A stretch of 14,192 bases of DNA from Methylophilales bacterium UBA4017 (GTDB lineage Bacteria > Pseudomonadota > Gammaproteobacteria > Burkholderiales > Methylophilaceae), in contig DGAZ01000029.1 in NCBI GenBank assembly GCA_002384685.1, positions 6,361-20,552 of the forward strand, written 5' to 3'. Positions 7,319 through 14,192 of this stretch are shown here, in pieces (the stretch's first letter is position 1; each line of letters begins with the position of its first letter). Below the pieces are notes generated by a model. It saw nothing but the letters and a program-made list of their open reading frames with translations. It had not been told where the DNA came from and did not search any database. The translations under genes and the position numbers were made by a program.

Positions 7319-8125
7319 ATGACAAAAAATAAAAGGGTCGCTTTCTTTATATCAGATGGAACGGGCATTACTGCAGGCTCCCTTGGTGGCCTGCTTGCGC
7401 ATTTTCCTGATACAGAGTTTGAGCAGATACGGATTCCTTTTACTAACGACTCCACCAAAATCGAAGACGCGCAAAAACGGCTTGCTAATGCAAAACTGAT
7501 GAGCGGTATAAGACCAGTTGTTATTATGTCGATCGGCGATCCCGAATTACGCGCCGAACTTAAACAAGTGGATGCATTTTATATCGATTTGTTTGAATCC
7601 TTTCTGCATCCTCTCGGGAAAGAGCTTGATGAGAAACCGCTAACAAGGCCGGGTGTTTCTCATAGCATTACTGGAACAAACTACGGTAATCGCATGGAAG
7701 CGATTAATTTTGCATTGGGGCATGACGACGGCATGACGCATAGCGGACTTAACCAGGCGCAGGTTATATTGGTTGGAGTGTCACGATGTGGAAAAACGCC
7801 AACTAGTATCTATCTAGCGATGCAGTTTGGCATTAAGGCCGCCAACTACCCTCTCATTCCAGAGGATTTTTCAAGAGGCACATTACCCCCTATTTTAGAT
7901 GGGTATCTGGATAAGATCTTTGGATTAACCATTAAGCCAGAAAGATTACATTCGCTCAGAACTGAAAGAAGACCGGACAGTCATTATGCTTCGTTAGCTA
8001 ATTGTCGCGAAGAAATAGGTTTGGCTGAGGCCCTTATGAGAAATATGGGAATTCCTACGGCAGACTCAACAACCAGATCAGTAGAAGAGCTTTCAGCGAT
8101 CATTATTCAAAAAATGAAAACTTAG
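7319..8125 (+). CDS. ppsR: PEP synthase regulatory protein (kinase/pyrophosphorylase, DUF299)
   Basis: A 268-residue bifunctional regulator of the DUF299 family, slightly shorter than E. coli PpsR (277). In this family the protein inactivates PEP synthase by ADP-dependent phosphorylation of the threonine next to the catalytic histidine, and reactivates it by phosphate-dependent removal of that phosphate. The features seen are the N-terminal FFISDGTGITAGSLG (9-23), the HSITGTNYGNRMEAINFALGHDDG stretch (115-138), and the P-loop GVSRCGKT (153-160) followed by PTSIYLA. It starts eight bases after ppsA with an AAGG ribosome binding site, so the two form an operon, and T416 of PpsA is the expected target. 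The 3' end overlaps the convergent peroxidase gene by four bases. Confidence 0.95.
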   Translation: MTKNKRVAFFISDGTGITAGSLGGLLAHFPDTEFEQIRIPFTNDSTKIEDAQKRLANAKLMSGIRPVVIMSIGDPELRAELKQVDAFYIDLFESFLHPLGKELDEKPLTRPGVSHSITGTNYGNRMEAINFALGHDDGMTHSGLNQAQVILVGVSRCGKTPTSIYLAMQFGIKAANYPLIPEDFSRGTLPPILDGYLDKIFGLTIKPERLHSLRTERRPDSHYASLANCREEIGLAEALMRNMGIPTADSTTRSVEELSAIIIQKMKT

Positions 8126-8646
8126 TCTTTAAAATAAGGCTTTAAGAGACTCAAGACTTTATCCGAATCAGGCTGAACAATGCTAGAAAAAACATGGATA
8201 TCTTCGGCTCCAGGCATCACAATAAATTTATAAAAATTCCACATAGGTGCTTCGCCTGTTTTTTTGTATAGGTACTGGTATATTGGGTTGGCATTTTTAC
8301 CAATAACACTCGACTTAGTCATCATAGGAAATTCGACTGCATAGGTCAGCTTACAAAAATCTTGGATTTCTTTGTCAGTACCGAGCTCTTGGTTAAAGTC
8401 ATTTGATGGAAAACCCACCACCGTAATATTTTTTTTATGAGCCTTATATAGCGCCTCTAATCCCTCAAATTGTGAGGTAAACCCGCATTTACTTGCGGTA
8501 TTAACAAATATAATGGGCTTGTCTTGGTGCTCACATAAGTCAAACTTTTCACCTTGCAGCGTTACTAAATCTTTTTTATAAAAATCCATGCAAGCTCCAA
8601 AAGATATGGTGGGAATAAAGAAAAATAGGGCTAGTAATAGTTTCAT
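8122..8646 (-). CDS. exported glutathione peroxidase-family thiol peroxidase
   Basis: A 174-residue thioredoxin-fold peroxidase of the GPx family, preceded by a short hydrophobic leader (residues 1-18, probable cleavage near SFGA). The catalytic tetrad is complete: peroxidatic C54 in NTASKCGFTS, Q86 in NQELG, and W136-N137 in MWNFYKF. The family cysteine in GFPCNQF is replaced by serine (S81), but C98 in DFCKLTYAV matches the resolving cysteine of thioredoxin-dependent GPx enzymes, so a two-cysteine mechanism is likely rather than true glutathione use. The leader suggests it works outside the cytoplasm; the sequence FGAC is not a good lipobox. A GAGG ribosome binding site lies about 11 bases upstream. 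It is last in the minus-strand cluster, 31 bp after the nuclease gene, and overlaps the end of ppsR by four bases. Confidence 0.88.
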   Translation of the reverse strand: MKLLLALFFFIPTISFGACMDFYKKDLVTLQGEKFDLCEHQDKPIIFVNTASKCGFTSQFEGLEALYKAHKKNITVVGFPSNDFNQELGTDKEIQDFCKLTYAVEFPMMTKSSVIGKNANPIYQYLYKKTGEAPMWNFYKFIVMPGAEDIHVFSSIVQPDSDKVLSLLKPYFKD

Positions 8647-8677
8647 GCTTATTGAGACCTCATTAAAATAATTTTGT

Positions 8678-9169
8678 TCATTTTCTGACAGTTTTTTTTC
8701 TCCATTCCCATGGCGGAATAGGTGTTAAGGTCTGCCATATACCCAGTTTAGATTGCCGTGCTTCTATTTCCGCATCGGCGTATTGTTGCGCATCACTCCT
8801 ATCCTGATCTCTACTATATCGCTTGAAGTGCCAGGCATAACCAAACTTAACCAATTGATAATTAATGTCTTTTTGTTCGATCATAATTTTCCCTAAAAGG
8901 CGTTGGTACCTATCTTTTTTACTCGATACTACATAAACGGTTTTTCCCTCGATGTAACTGGCAAGCCTAGCCGATGATTCGAAACCATAAGGCTGATCCA
9001 ATTCAGGCGCATCTATACCTAACAGCCTTATTTTGAATGTTTGCCCATTCTCCTCTTCTAAAATAATCGTATCACCATCTATAACCTTTTTTACCATCCC
9101 TTGAGTGTCAGCAAGTGCCTGACCAAACATTACGATAGAAAAAAGTAGGGTTATGAGCTTGCTATGCAT
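8678..9169 (-). CDS. exported staphylococcal nuclease-like (thermonuclease) protein
   Basis: A 163-residue SNase-fold (OB-fold) protein with a signal peptide: a short basic start, a hydrophobic core at about 5-18 and an ALA-D cleavage site near residue 20. The Ca-dependent nuclease residues are present: D31 in the VIDGDT loop, R48 and D53 in IRLLGIDAPE with E56, and R90 in KDRYQRLLGKI. These correspond to R35, D40, E43 and R87 of the Staphylococcus enzyme. The C-terminal LGIWQ and PPWEWRK are common in Gram-negative members. It would cleave DNA or RNA in the periplasm or outside the cell; the real substrate is unknown. It starts 12 bp after the AsmA-like gene with no obvious ribosome binding site, so translation may rely on coupling. 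No mobile-element context is visible. Confidence 0.9.
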   Translation of the reverse strand: MHSKLITLLFSIVMFGQALADTQGMVKKVIDGDTIILEEENGQTFKIRLLGIDAPELDQPYGFESSARLASYIEGKTVYVVSSKKDRYQRLLGKIMIEQKDINYQLVKFGYAWHFKRYSRDQDRSDAQQYADAEIEARQSKLGIWQTLTPIPPWEWRKKTVRK

Positions 9170-9181
9170 AAAAAGTGAATG

Positions 9182-9997
9182 CTAAAAAAGGTCCTTAAGG
9201 TCTTTTATTTTCTTCAATTGAGACTCGATCCTGTTAATTTCTTTGGAGTCTTTTTCAAGCTTTTGTTTGATTTTGTCTACCGACCGAAGGGTTTTATCGA
9301 TTGCTGAAGTTAGCGATATTAATTCCTTAGAATTGATCAATTGTTTTTCTATGGACTGTATTATGGCCCTGGATAATTCTTCAGGAGAAACCCCGCCTTT
9401 CGATTCACCAATTCCTTCCAACAGCATATCCGGAATCTTCATAGAAATAGATTTTTTAGATAGTCCTGGTATGGCTACTTCAGCTAATGTGTCGATAAGC
9501 TCTACCCTTCGGATGATAAATTTCTTCGTCTGGCTATCCTTACCATTCTTGCCATGTTGAATGGACTGTGCTCCCTTGTTATCAAGGGGCTTACTCTCTT
9601 TTTCTTGTTTGTGTATAGCCTTTGTCAGTGCGGTAAAATTACTTTGGTTCTGATTTTTTTCATAATAAATTTGGGCGCCTTCCAATAAAACCTTATTAAT
9701 TATAATGGTGTCCTTAAATAAACTGTCGGTATTTAAAGTTATTTGTGCTGAGGTAAATTTAAAAGCGTAATCTTTATCGAATGGTTTGGGGTTTCCTAAA
9801 ATAAAGCCATGCATTTCAGCCCTACCCTCCTTCAAATAGATTGAAACGCTATCTAGATTTACGTCTACGGTAGTAGCCTCAGAGACTTTTTTCACAATAA
9901 AGGTACGAACAAAGCTGTCTAAATTATCATTCATATAAAATAAAACAGCGCCTAGCAACAGACCAATTGATAGGACAATAAATAGTATTTTTTTCAT
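9182..9997 (-). CDS. AsmA-like membrane-anchored periplasmic protein
   Basis: A 271-residue protein from the chosen start MKKILF. An N-terminal membrane anchor (about 3-22) is followed by a region resembling the N-terminal part of AsmA/DUF748-type proteins: repeated beta segments such as DVNLDSVSIYLKEGRAEMHG and FTSAQITLNTDSLFKDTIIINKVLLEG. A polar linker rich in K, Q and N follows (about 125-158), then a second beta stretch, then a lysine- and glutamate-rich C-terminal coiled coil (about 230-271). AsmA-type proteins act in envelope lipid transport or outer-membrane assembly, but this one is much shorter than most, so I claim only the resemblance. An in-frame TTG at 10015 would add six residues; ATG is preferred because MKK leads straight into the anchor. 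It begins four bases after the upstream gene's stop. Confidence 0.65.
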   Translation of the reverse strand: MKKILFIVLSIGLLLGAVLFYMNDNLDSFVRTFIVKKVSEATTVDVNLDSVSIYLKEGRAEMHGFILGNPKPFDKDYAFKFTSAQITLNTDSLFKDTIIINKVLLEGAQIYYEKNQNQSNFTALTKAIHKQEKESKPLDNKGAQSIQHGKNGKDSQTKKFIIRRVELIDTLAEVAIPGLSKKSISMKIPDMLLEGIGESKGGVSPEELSRAIIQSIEKQLINSKELISLTSAIDKTLRSVDKIKQKLEKDSKEINRIESQLKKIKDLKDLF

Positions 9998-10001
9998 ATT
10001 A

Positions 10002-10271
10002 CTAGGGTAACTCAACTCGCCCAGAATTTATTGGAAATTTATCGCAAGTTAAAAAAATTGCTCCATTGTCGAATAATTCATCATGCGATTCCAGGGTAAC
10101 TGGGTGTGTACATATTTTCCCCGTCCACGTATTAAGCACCGTAAATGACTCTCCGTCAGCATAAGGAATAATCGCGTACTTATTCATCCATACATAATGA
10201 AACGAGATAATTAGGGATGCTAAGAGAATGGCGAGTGGGATTGGTTCTAGATACTTTTTAAATTGTGTCAT
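10002..10271 (-). CDS. small single-TM protein of unknown function
   Basis: An 89-residue protein I do not recognise. One strong hydrophobic segment (about 11-29, PIPLAILLASLIISFHYVW) is followed by a polar domain of about 60 residues. That domain contains two cysteines (C54 in TGKICTHP, C76 in LTCDKFP), which could form a disulfide if the domain is periplasmic. The ATG has a good GGAGAG ribosome binding site seven bases upstream. It is first in the minus-strand cluster, leading into the AsmA-like gene with four bases between stop and start, so it probably shares the operon and acts at the envelope. The good ribosome binding site and tight spacing make it a real gene. Confidence 0.7.
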   Translation of the reverse strand: MTQFKKYLEPIPLAILLASLIISFHYVWMNKYAIIPYADGESFTVLNTWTGKICTHPVTLESHDELFDNGAIFLTCDKFPINSGRVELP

Positions 10272-10333
10272 TTTGCTCTCCGAACCACGTTAACAAATAA
10301 GTAAGTGGTATTAAGTTCAAGAAGTTAGTATAA

Positions 10334-10362
10334 ATCCCTTATATGGAAACCATATAAGGGAT
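10334..10362. repeat. perfect 13-bp inverted repeat with AAA loop in divergent spacer
   Basis: The arms ATCCCTTATATGG (10334-10346) and CCATATAAGGGAT (10350-10362) are exact complements around AAA. It lies in the 140-bp spacer between the minus-strand envelope cluster and the plus-strand Sua5 gene, about 50 bases before the latter and about 63 before the former. No T run follows on either strand, and there is no gene end on either side, so it is not a conventional terminator. On the minus strand it directly abuts TATACT (5 of 6 to the -10 consensus). An operator or a small mobile repeat are the likely alternatives. Confidence 0.6.
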
Positions 10363-10411
10363 AATATAGCACCTTATGAGATACCAGAATTTAGAAACTT
10401 TCTAATACTTT

Positions 10412-11386
10412 ATGAAAACATTGCTGCTAAAAGCCACGGATAGTGATTGCATCGATCAGGCGGTGTCGTTATTAAAAAAAGGTAAGTTAGTTGGTATTCC
10501 AACAGAAACCGTTTATGGCCTGGCTGCTGATGCAACCCATACCAAAGCAATCCAAGAAATTTTCAAGGTAAAAAAACGCCCCCCTAATCACCCCCTTATC
10601 CTTCATCTGCCCGATTTATCTGATCTGAGTCAATGGGCAATAAATATTCCCGATATTACGTATGCATTAGCCAAACAATTTATGCCTGGATCACTTTCCG
10701 TCTTGTTGCATAAAAATCCGTCCGTCAGTAATGAAATAACTGGTGGGTCTAACAAAATTTGTATACGAATACCTCATCATGAAACTACTTTAAAAATCAT
10801 CAAGCGTTTAGGCAATCCGATTGTCGCTCCATCAGCAAACATATTTGGCCGAATCAGCCCAACTAGTGCTGACCATGTAATGAACGACCTTTTCGGAGAA
10901 ATTGACGCAGTAGTCGATGGGGGTGAATGCAGAGTTGGTATAGAGTCGACCATTGTCGACCTAACAACGCCAACACCCTCGCTGCTGAGGCCTGGGGGGG
11001 TCAATCTCTTTGCATTAGAGAAGGTGTTGCATAGCAAGATCTTCATCCCTGACTTTGTCAACACAAAAATATCGGGTAACCTAGTCAACCACTATCAACC
11101 CACCACAAAACTCACACCCATCCACAAAGAAGACATTCTGACCCATCAGTTAATTGGTGCTGCTGACTCTACCAATACCATTTTTTTACTATTCGAAGAT
11201 CTGCATGAACTGCAAATAAACAAATACCTTATGCCTGTCGATGTCGATAAATACTCCCAATTATTTTATGGCGTTTTAAGAGTTTTAGATAAGGCTGGAT
11301 TTCAGGAAATATTTATTCAGATACCACCAAAAACTCCTGAATGGCTTGCAATAAACGATAGAATTCTAAAAGCATCGCACAAATAA
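10412..11386 (+). CDS. L-threonylcarbamoyladenylate synthase, Sua5 type
   Basis: A 324-residue protein with two domains: an N-terminal YrdC/TsaC catalytic domain (about 8-200) and a C-terminal Sua5 domain (about 230-324). It makes threonylcarbamoyl-AMP from threonine, bicarbonate and ATP, the first step of the t6A37 modification of tRNAs that read ANN codons. Motifs seen are GIPTETVYGLAADA (28-41), the KKRPPNHPLILHL block (54-66), APSANIFGRISPTSADHV (139-156), and STIVDL...LLRPGG (179-196). The linker HYQP (227-230) corresponds to the HYxP motif that covers the active site in Sua5 enzymes. The two-domain form is longer than the short TsaC of E. coli (about 190 residues). No clear ribosome binding site precedes the ATG. 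It is transcribed away from the envelope cluster and may be a single-gene unit. Confidence 0.93.
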   Translation: MKTLLLKATDSDCIDQAVSLLKKGKLVGIPTETVYGLAADATHTKAIQEIFKVKKRPPNHPLILHLPDLSDLSQWAINIPDITYALAKQFMPGSLSVLLHKNPSVSNEITGGSNKICIRIPHHETTLKIIKRLGNPIVAPSANIFGRISPTSADHVMNDLFGEIDAVVDGGECRVGIESTIVDLTTPTPSLLRPGGVNLFALEKVLHSKIFIPDFVNTKISGNLVNHYQPTTKLTPIHKEDILTHQLIGAADSTNTIFLLFEDLHELQINKYLMPVDVDKYSQLFYGVLRVLDKAGFQEIFIQIPPKTPEWLAINDRILKASHK

Positions 11387-11484
11387 CAACTGGTGGTATA
11401 TGCCGATGTTGCACCTCAATACAGCATTATTCTTTCGATTTTTATCCCATATTAAAAAAACATAAAACTTAATAGGAGGTATTT

Positions 11485-11763
11485 ATGGACGACTTTACTA
11501 TCTTTTCAACCGCTATTTCAGCGCTGACAAGCATCGCAATACTTTACGGTCTTTTTCATTTAACCAGCCCCGGTAATCACAAAGGTTATGTTCTGGGGTT
11601 CTTCCTTGTTTTTATAGGTAATGCGGGGCAAGTGTATCGCAATATCTCTTATTACTTATCTGGCATTGCTCCAATAGATAGCGACTTACCGATTTGGCTA
11701 TTTAAGGATATAGGAATTTTGGTTGTTGCATTGACCTACCTAGCCTTACGAAAAAAAGGATAA
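11485..11763 (+). CDS. small three-TM membrane protein of unknown function
   Basis: A 92-residue protein I do not recognise. Three hydrophobic segments are visible: about 5-25 (TIFSTAISALTSIAILYGLF), about 34-57 and about 70-87. They are linked by a basic loop (NHKG) and an acidic one (PIDSDLP), ending in RKKG. The strong ribosome binding site TAGGAGGT, five bases before the ATG, is the best in the window and argues for a real, well-translated gene. It is followed within 14 bases by a stem-loop at 11778-11805 and preceded by about 100 non-coding bases, so it looks like a monocistronic unit. It could be a sensor accessory of the downstream kinase, but nothing in the sequence proves that. Confidence 0.72.
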   Translation: MDDFTIFSTAISALTSIAILYGLFHLTSPGNHKGYVLGFFLVFIGNAGQVYRNISYYLSGIAPIDSDLPIWLFKDIGILVVALTYLALRKKG

Positions 11764-11777
11764 GATCCTTATAATAT

Positions 11778-11805
11778 ATAAAGGCATGCCATAGCATGCC
11801 TTTAT
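11778..11805 (+). terminator. stem-loop terminator after the small membrane protein
   Basis: The exact 12-bp arms ATAAAGGCATGC (11778-11789) and GCATGCCTTTAT (11794-11805) enclose the four-base loop CATA, 14 bases after the stop. The stem is strong. The T tract is short (TTTAT), so termination is likely but not textbook. The symmetry lets it act in both directions. It separates this gene from the histidine kinase, whose start lies 130 bases on. Confidence 0.65.
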
Positions 11806-11934
11806 GCTATCCATTAGATAAAATATTCTTAGCTCTGATTTAATTGCTCTAGAATTGAGTGGGAAACTGTAAGCTTTACGAAGCACCAAACCCATGTAAA
11901 CTATAAATTTATTCCATTAAAAGACTTTTATATC

Positions 11935-14192
11935 ATGGCAAGTATTGAGCAAGCACAAAAGCTAATTCTAGAACTCTTAGAAGATTTTGAAGAAGATACG
12001 TTAGAAATTTTACGGCATAGTCCCGTCGCAGTAAGAATGATGAGAGTATCTGATCGTCATATAACCTTTGCTAACCCTCGGTACATGGAAATGTTTAAGG
12101 TCGAAGAAAAGGATTTGCAAACCCTAACACCCTTTCAGGTGTATCAAAATAAGGAAGACTTCGAATCACTCAGTATACGTATTAATGCCCAAGAAAATAT
12201 TGTGGATGAAGTGCTGGCAATGAAGACACTGGCTGGAGAATTGTTGCAAGTAATGGGGTCATTTCACCATATGAAATATCTTGACCAAAGCATGGTTGTA
12301 GCATGGTTTTATGATATCACTGCAGCGCATCAAGCTAAGCAATTAGCAGAAGATGCAGCAAAAATGAAGAGTGAATTCTTAGCCAATATGAGTCATGAAA
12401 TTAGGACCCCCATGAACGGCATTATAGGCATGTCACATTTAGCCTTAAAAACAAATTTAGATCCTAGGCAAAGGGATTATGTTAAAAAAATTCAACAAGC
12501 AGGCAAACATTTGTTGGGCATCATCAATGATATTTTAGACTTTTCTAAAATCGAGGCTGGAAAATTATCGATAGAAGAAATCACCTTTGATATTGATGAA
12601 ATGATGTCAAATATTTCAAACATGATTGGCCAAAAATGTTCTGAAAAAAATTTAGAGCTTATTTTTAACTTTCCCCATGACCTGCCGCATAAGCTAATTG
12701 GCGACCCTTTGAGGCTTTCTCAAATTCTCATAAACTATGGAAATAATGCTATTAAATTTACTGAAAAAGGAGAGGTGATAATCTCTGCTGAAATTCTGGA
12801 ACAAGACAACGAGGACATTTTTATTAAATTCAATGTCTCGGATACGGGCATTGGCCTAACAAAAGAACAAAAAAGTAAATTATTTCAATCATTCCAACAA
12901 GCTGATACTTCCACCTCACGTAAGTTTGGGGGTACTGGCTTAGGTCTGGCTATCGCCAAGCAACTAGCAGGCTTGATGGGTGGTGACGTTGGTGTTGAAA
13001 GTGAATATGGTAAAGGAAGCACGTTTTGGTTCACCGCAAAATTCCAAATCGATAAAACTATTTCTAAGCGAGTCTTATTTAAAGAAGACTTAGCTGGTAA
13101 GCGGGTATTGGTTATTGATGATAATGAAGCGGCACGCTTTATCATGAAAGATATGCTGACGGCAATGTCACTAGAAGTAACGTTAGCAGAATCCGCTGAA
13201 GAAGGTTTAAGGCAAGCGGTTGAAGCTAATAATAAGGGGCAGCCTTTTGAGTTAATTTTTGTTGATTACTTAATGCCTTTAGGTATGAATGGTATTGATT
13301 TTACAAAAGCACTAAAAGAATTAATTGGTAACAGCCCTCCTCCCTGTATTTTAGTTACCGCCTATGCATCTGATGAACTAATTCATGATTCCTCGATTGA
13401 AGGAATAGAACACGTCATCTCTAAACCCGTAAATGCCTCTTTATTGTTTGAAACCATACTCAGCATTTTCAACTTATTTTCCACAGATTCATCAATTCAA
13501 AGTCATACAGAGAGTAGTAACAAAAAAAAGGGGATTGCTGAGCTTAAAGGAGTACGGATTCTTCTTGCTGAAGATAACTTACTTAATCAACAAATAGCAA
13601 CCGAGATATTGGGAGACGAAGGGCTGGTGATTGATGTTGCTAATAATGGCCAAGAAGCTGTCGATATGGTCAATAAGACGTCCTATGCTATGGTTTTGAT
13701 GGATATGCAAATGCCCATAATGGATGGATTAGAGGCTACACAAACGATACGGAAAAAATTTTCTAATAAGGATCTCCCGATTTTAGCAATGACAGCCAAT
13801 GCATCTGATGCGGATAGGGAAAAATGTCTTACATCGGGTATGGATGCTCATATTACTAAGCCTATCGACCCTGATTTGTTATTTACTGAAATTGCTAAAT
13901 GGATCAAGCCAAAGAACACTCCACCAATAACAAACAAAACACTAGCGATAACTACTAAAGAAACACAAACAATCCCTGAAATTAAAGGAGTAGATACTAA
14001 CCTAGGGTTGAAAGTGGCAGCAGGGAAAGTGTCGCTGTATATAAAAATGTTAAAAACATTTTCTACAGACCAAATTAATGCAGTGGAAAATATGAAAAAA
14101 GCTATTGAGAAAAATGATTTCGCTACAGGTCAGCTTATAGCCCATACGCTTAAGGGAACATGTGGCAGCATAGGAGCAACTGAATTACAAAA
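11935..14192 (+). CDS. hybrid sensor histidine kinase (PAS-HisKA-HATPase-REC-REC-HPt), 3' end missing
   Basis: The frame is open from ATG 11935 to the window edge (752 residues), so the gene is partial. No signal peptide or membrane segment appears, so it is cytosolic. In order: a PAS-like sensor (about 25-130, with ITFANPRYMEMF); a HisKA domain with phosphoacceptor H154 in MSHEIRTPMNG; an ATPase domain with N box NNAIKFT (270-276), G1 DTGIGL (303-308) and G2 GGTGLGL (332-338); a first receiver with D444 in FVDYLMP; a second receiver with D590 in LMDMQMP; and the start of an HPt domain with H737 in AHTLKGTCGS. All phosphorelay residues are present, so a full BarA/ArcB-like internal relay is possible. 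The signal and the output regulator are unknown. The ribosome binding site is weak. The upstream stem-loop makes it a separate transcription unit. Confidence 0.93.
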   Translation, partial: MASIEQAQKLILELLEDFEEDTLEILRHSPVAVRMMRVSDRHITFANPRYMEMFKVEEKDLQTLTPFQVYQNKEDFESLSIRINAQENIVDEVLAMKTLAGELLQVMGSFHHMKYLDQSMVVAWFYDITAAHQAKQLAEDAAKMKSEFLANMSHEIRTPMNGIIGMSHLALKTNLDPRQRDYVKKIQQAGKHLLGIINDILDFSKIEAGKLSIEEITFDIDEMMSNISNMIGQKCSEKNLELIFNFPHDLPHKLIGDPLRLSQILINYGNNAIKFTEKGEVIISAEILEQDNEDIFIKFNVSDTGIGLTKEQKSKLFQSFQQADTSTSRKFGGTGLGLAIAKQLAGLMGGDVGVESEYGKGSTFWFTAKFQIDKTISKRVLFKEDLAGKRVLVIDDNEAARFIMKDMLTAMSLEVTLAESAEEGLRQAVEANNKGQPFELIFVDYLMPLGMNGIDFTKALKELIGNSPPPCILVTAYASDELIHDSSIEGIEHVISKPVNASLLFETILSIFNLFSTDSSIQSHTESSNKKKGIAELKGVRILLAEDNLLNQQIATEILGDEGLVIDVANNGQEAVDMVNKTSYAMVLMDMQMPIMDGLEATQTIRKKFSNKDLPILAMTANASDADREKCLTSGMDAHITKPIDPDLLFTEIAKWIKPKNTPPITNKTLAITTKETQTIPEIKGVDTNLGLKVAAGKVSLYIKMLKTFSTDQINAVENMKKAIEKNDFATGQLIAHTLKGTCGSIGATELQ

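Noticed and set aside
8678..9169. Nuclease as evidence of a mobile element or defence island
   Set aside because: Exported SNase-like proteins are common chromosomal genes, and no integrase, transposase, repeat or defence partner is nearby.
9998..10015. TTG start for the AsmA-like gene
   Set aside because: It lies inside the upstream gene, has no usable ribosome binding spacing, and puts six polar residues before a normal MKK anchor.
10341..10360. CC(A/T)6GG-like box resembling a eukaryotic CArG element
   Set aside because: All other features are bacterial; the match follows from the inverted repeat itself.
12885..13145. Minus-strand open frame of 86 codons
   Set aside because: It lies entirely within the conserved ATPase and receiver coding region of the histidine kinase and has no protein features of its own.

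Overview
This AT-rich window (roughly 38-40% G+C judged by eye) reads as the chromosome of a methylotrophic proteobacterium that assimilates formaldehyde by the ribulose monophosphate (RuMP) cycle. The two diagnostic RuMP enzymes, 3-hexulose-6-phosphate synthase (hps) and 6-phospho-3-hexuloisomerase (phi), lie next to transaldolase. The N-terminus of the synthase resembles those I recall from RuMP methylotrophs (Methylophilaceae, Methylococcales). I cannot decide between a low-GC Methylophilaceae lineage and a gammaproteobacterial methylotroph or methanotroph. No methanol dehydrogenase or methane monooxygenase gene is present, so the primary C1 substrate is unknown.

Layout. Positions 2-514 (+) hold the C-terminal end of a CusA/CzcA-like RND efflux permease. 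Three bases after its stop comes a block on the minus strand: pterin-4a-carbinolamine dehydratase (518-868), overlapped by pabB (858-2228), then phi (2335-2871), hps (2964-3593) and tal (3741-4691). Across a 255-bp divergent spacer, ppsA (4947-7310) and its regulator ppsR (7319-8125) run on the plus strand. A convergent minus-strand cluster of four envelope or secreted proteins follows, read from right to left: a small one-TM protein (10002-10271), an AsmA-like anchored protein (9182-9997), an exported SNase-like nuclease (8678-9169) and an exported glutathione peroxidase (8122-8646). A divergent 140-bp spacer with a perfect 13-bp inverted repeat separates that cluster from a Sua5-type threonylcarbamoyl-AMP synthase (10412-11386, +). 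Next come an unrecognised three-TM small protein with a near-perfect ribosome binding site (11485-11763, +) and a hybrid histidine kinase that runs off the right edge (11935-14192, +).

How the genes fit together. Hps and Phi condense formaldehyde with ribulose 5-phosphate to give fructose 6-phosphate. Transaldolase regenerates the acceptor pentose. PEP synthase, switched by PpsR, turns pyruvate from the cleavage phase into PEP for biosynthesis. PabB and the dehydratase belong to pterin and folate metabolism, which also supplies 4-aminobenzoate for the methanopterin-type C1 carrier used by many methylotrophs (inference).

The most interesting sequence-level signals are regulatory. The hps gene has its own near-consensus sigma70 promoter, with a perfect TTGACA inside a 28-bp interrupted palindrome. 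It is followed by a strong intrinsic terminator before phi, which has its own extended -10 candidate. Thus hps, phi and tal, although adjacent and co-directional, look like separately tuned transcription units. I see no CRISPR array, tRNA, rRNA or insertion sequence. I did not find a clearly novel defence or mobile system.
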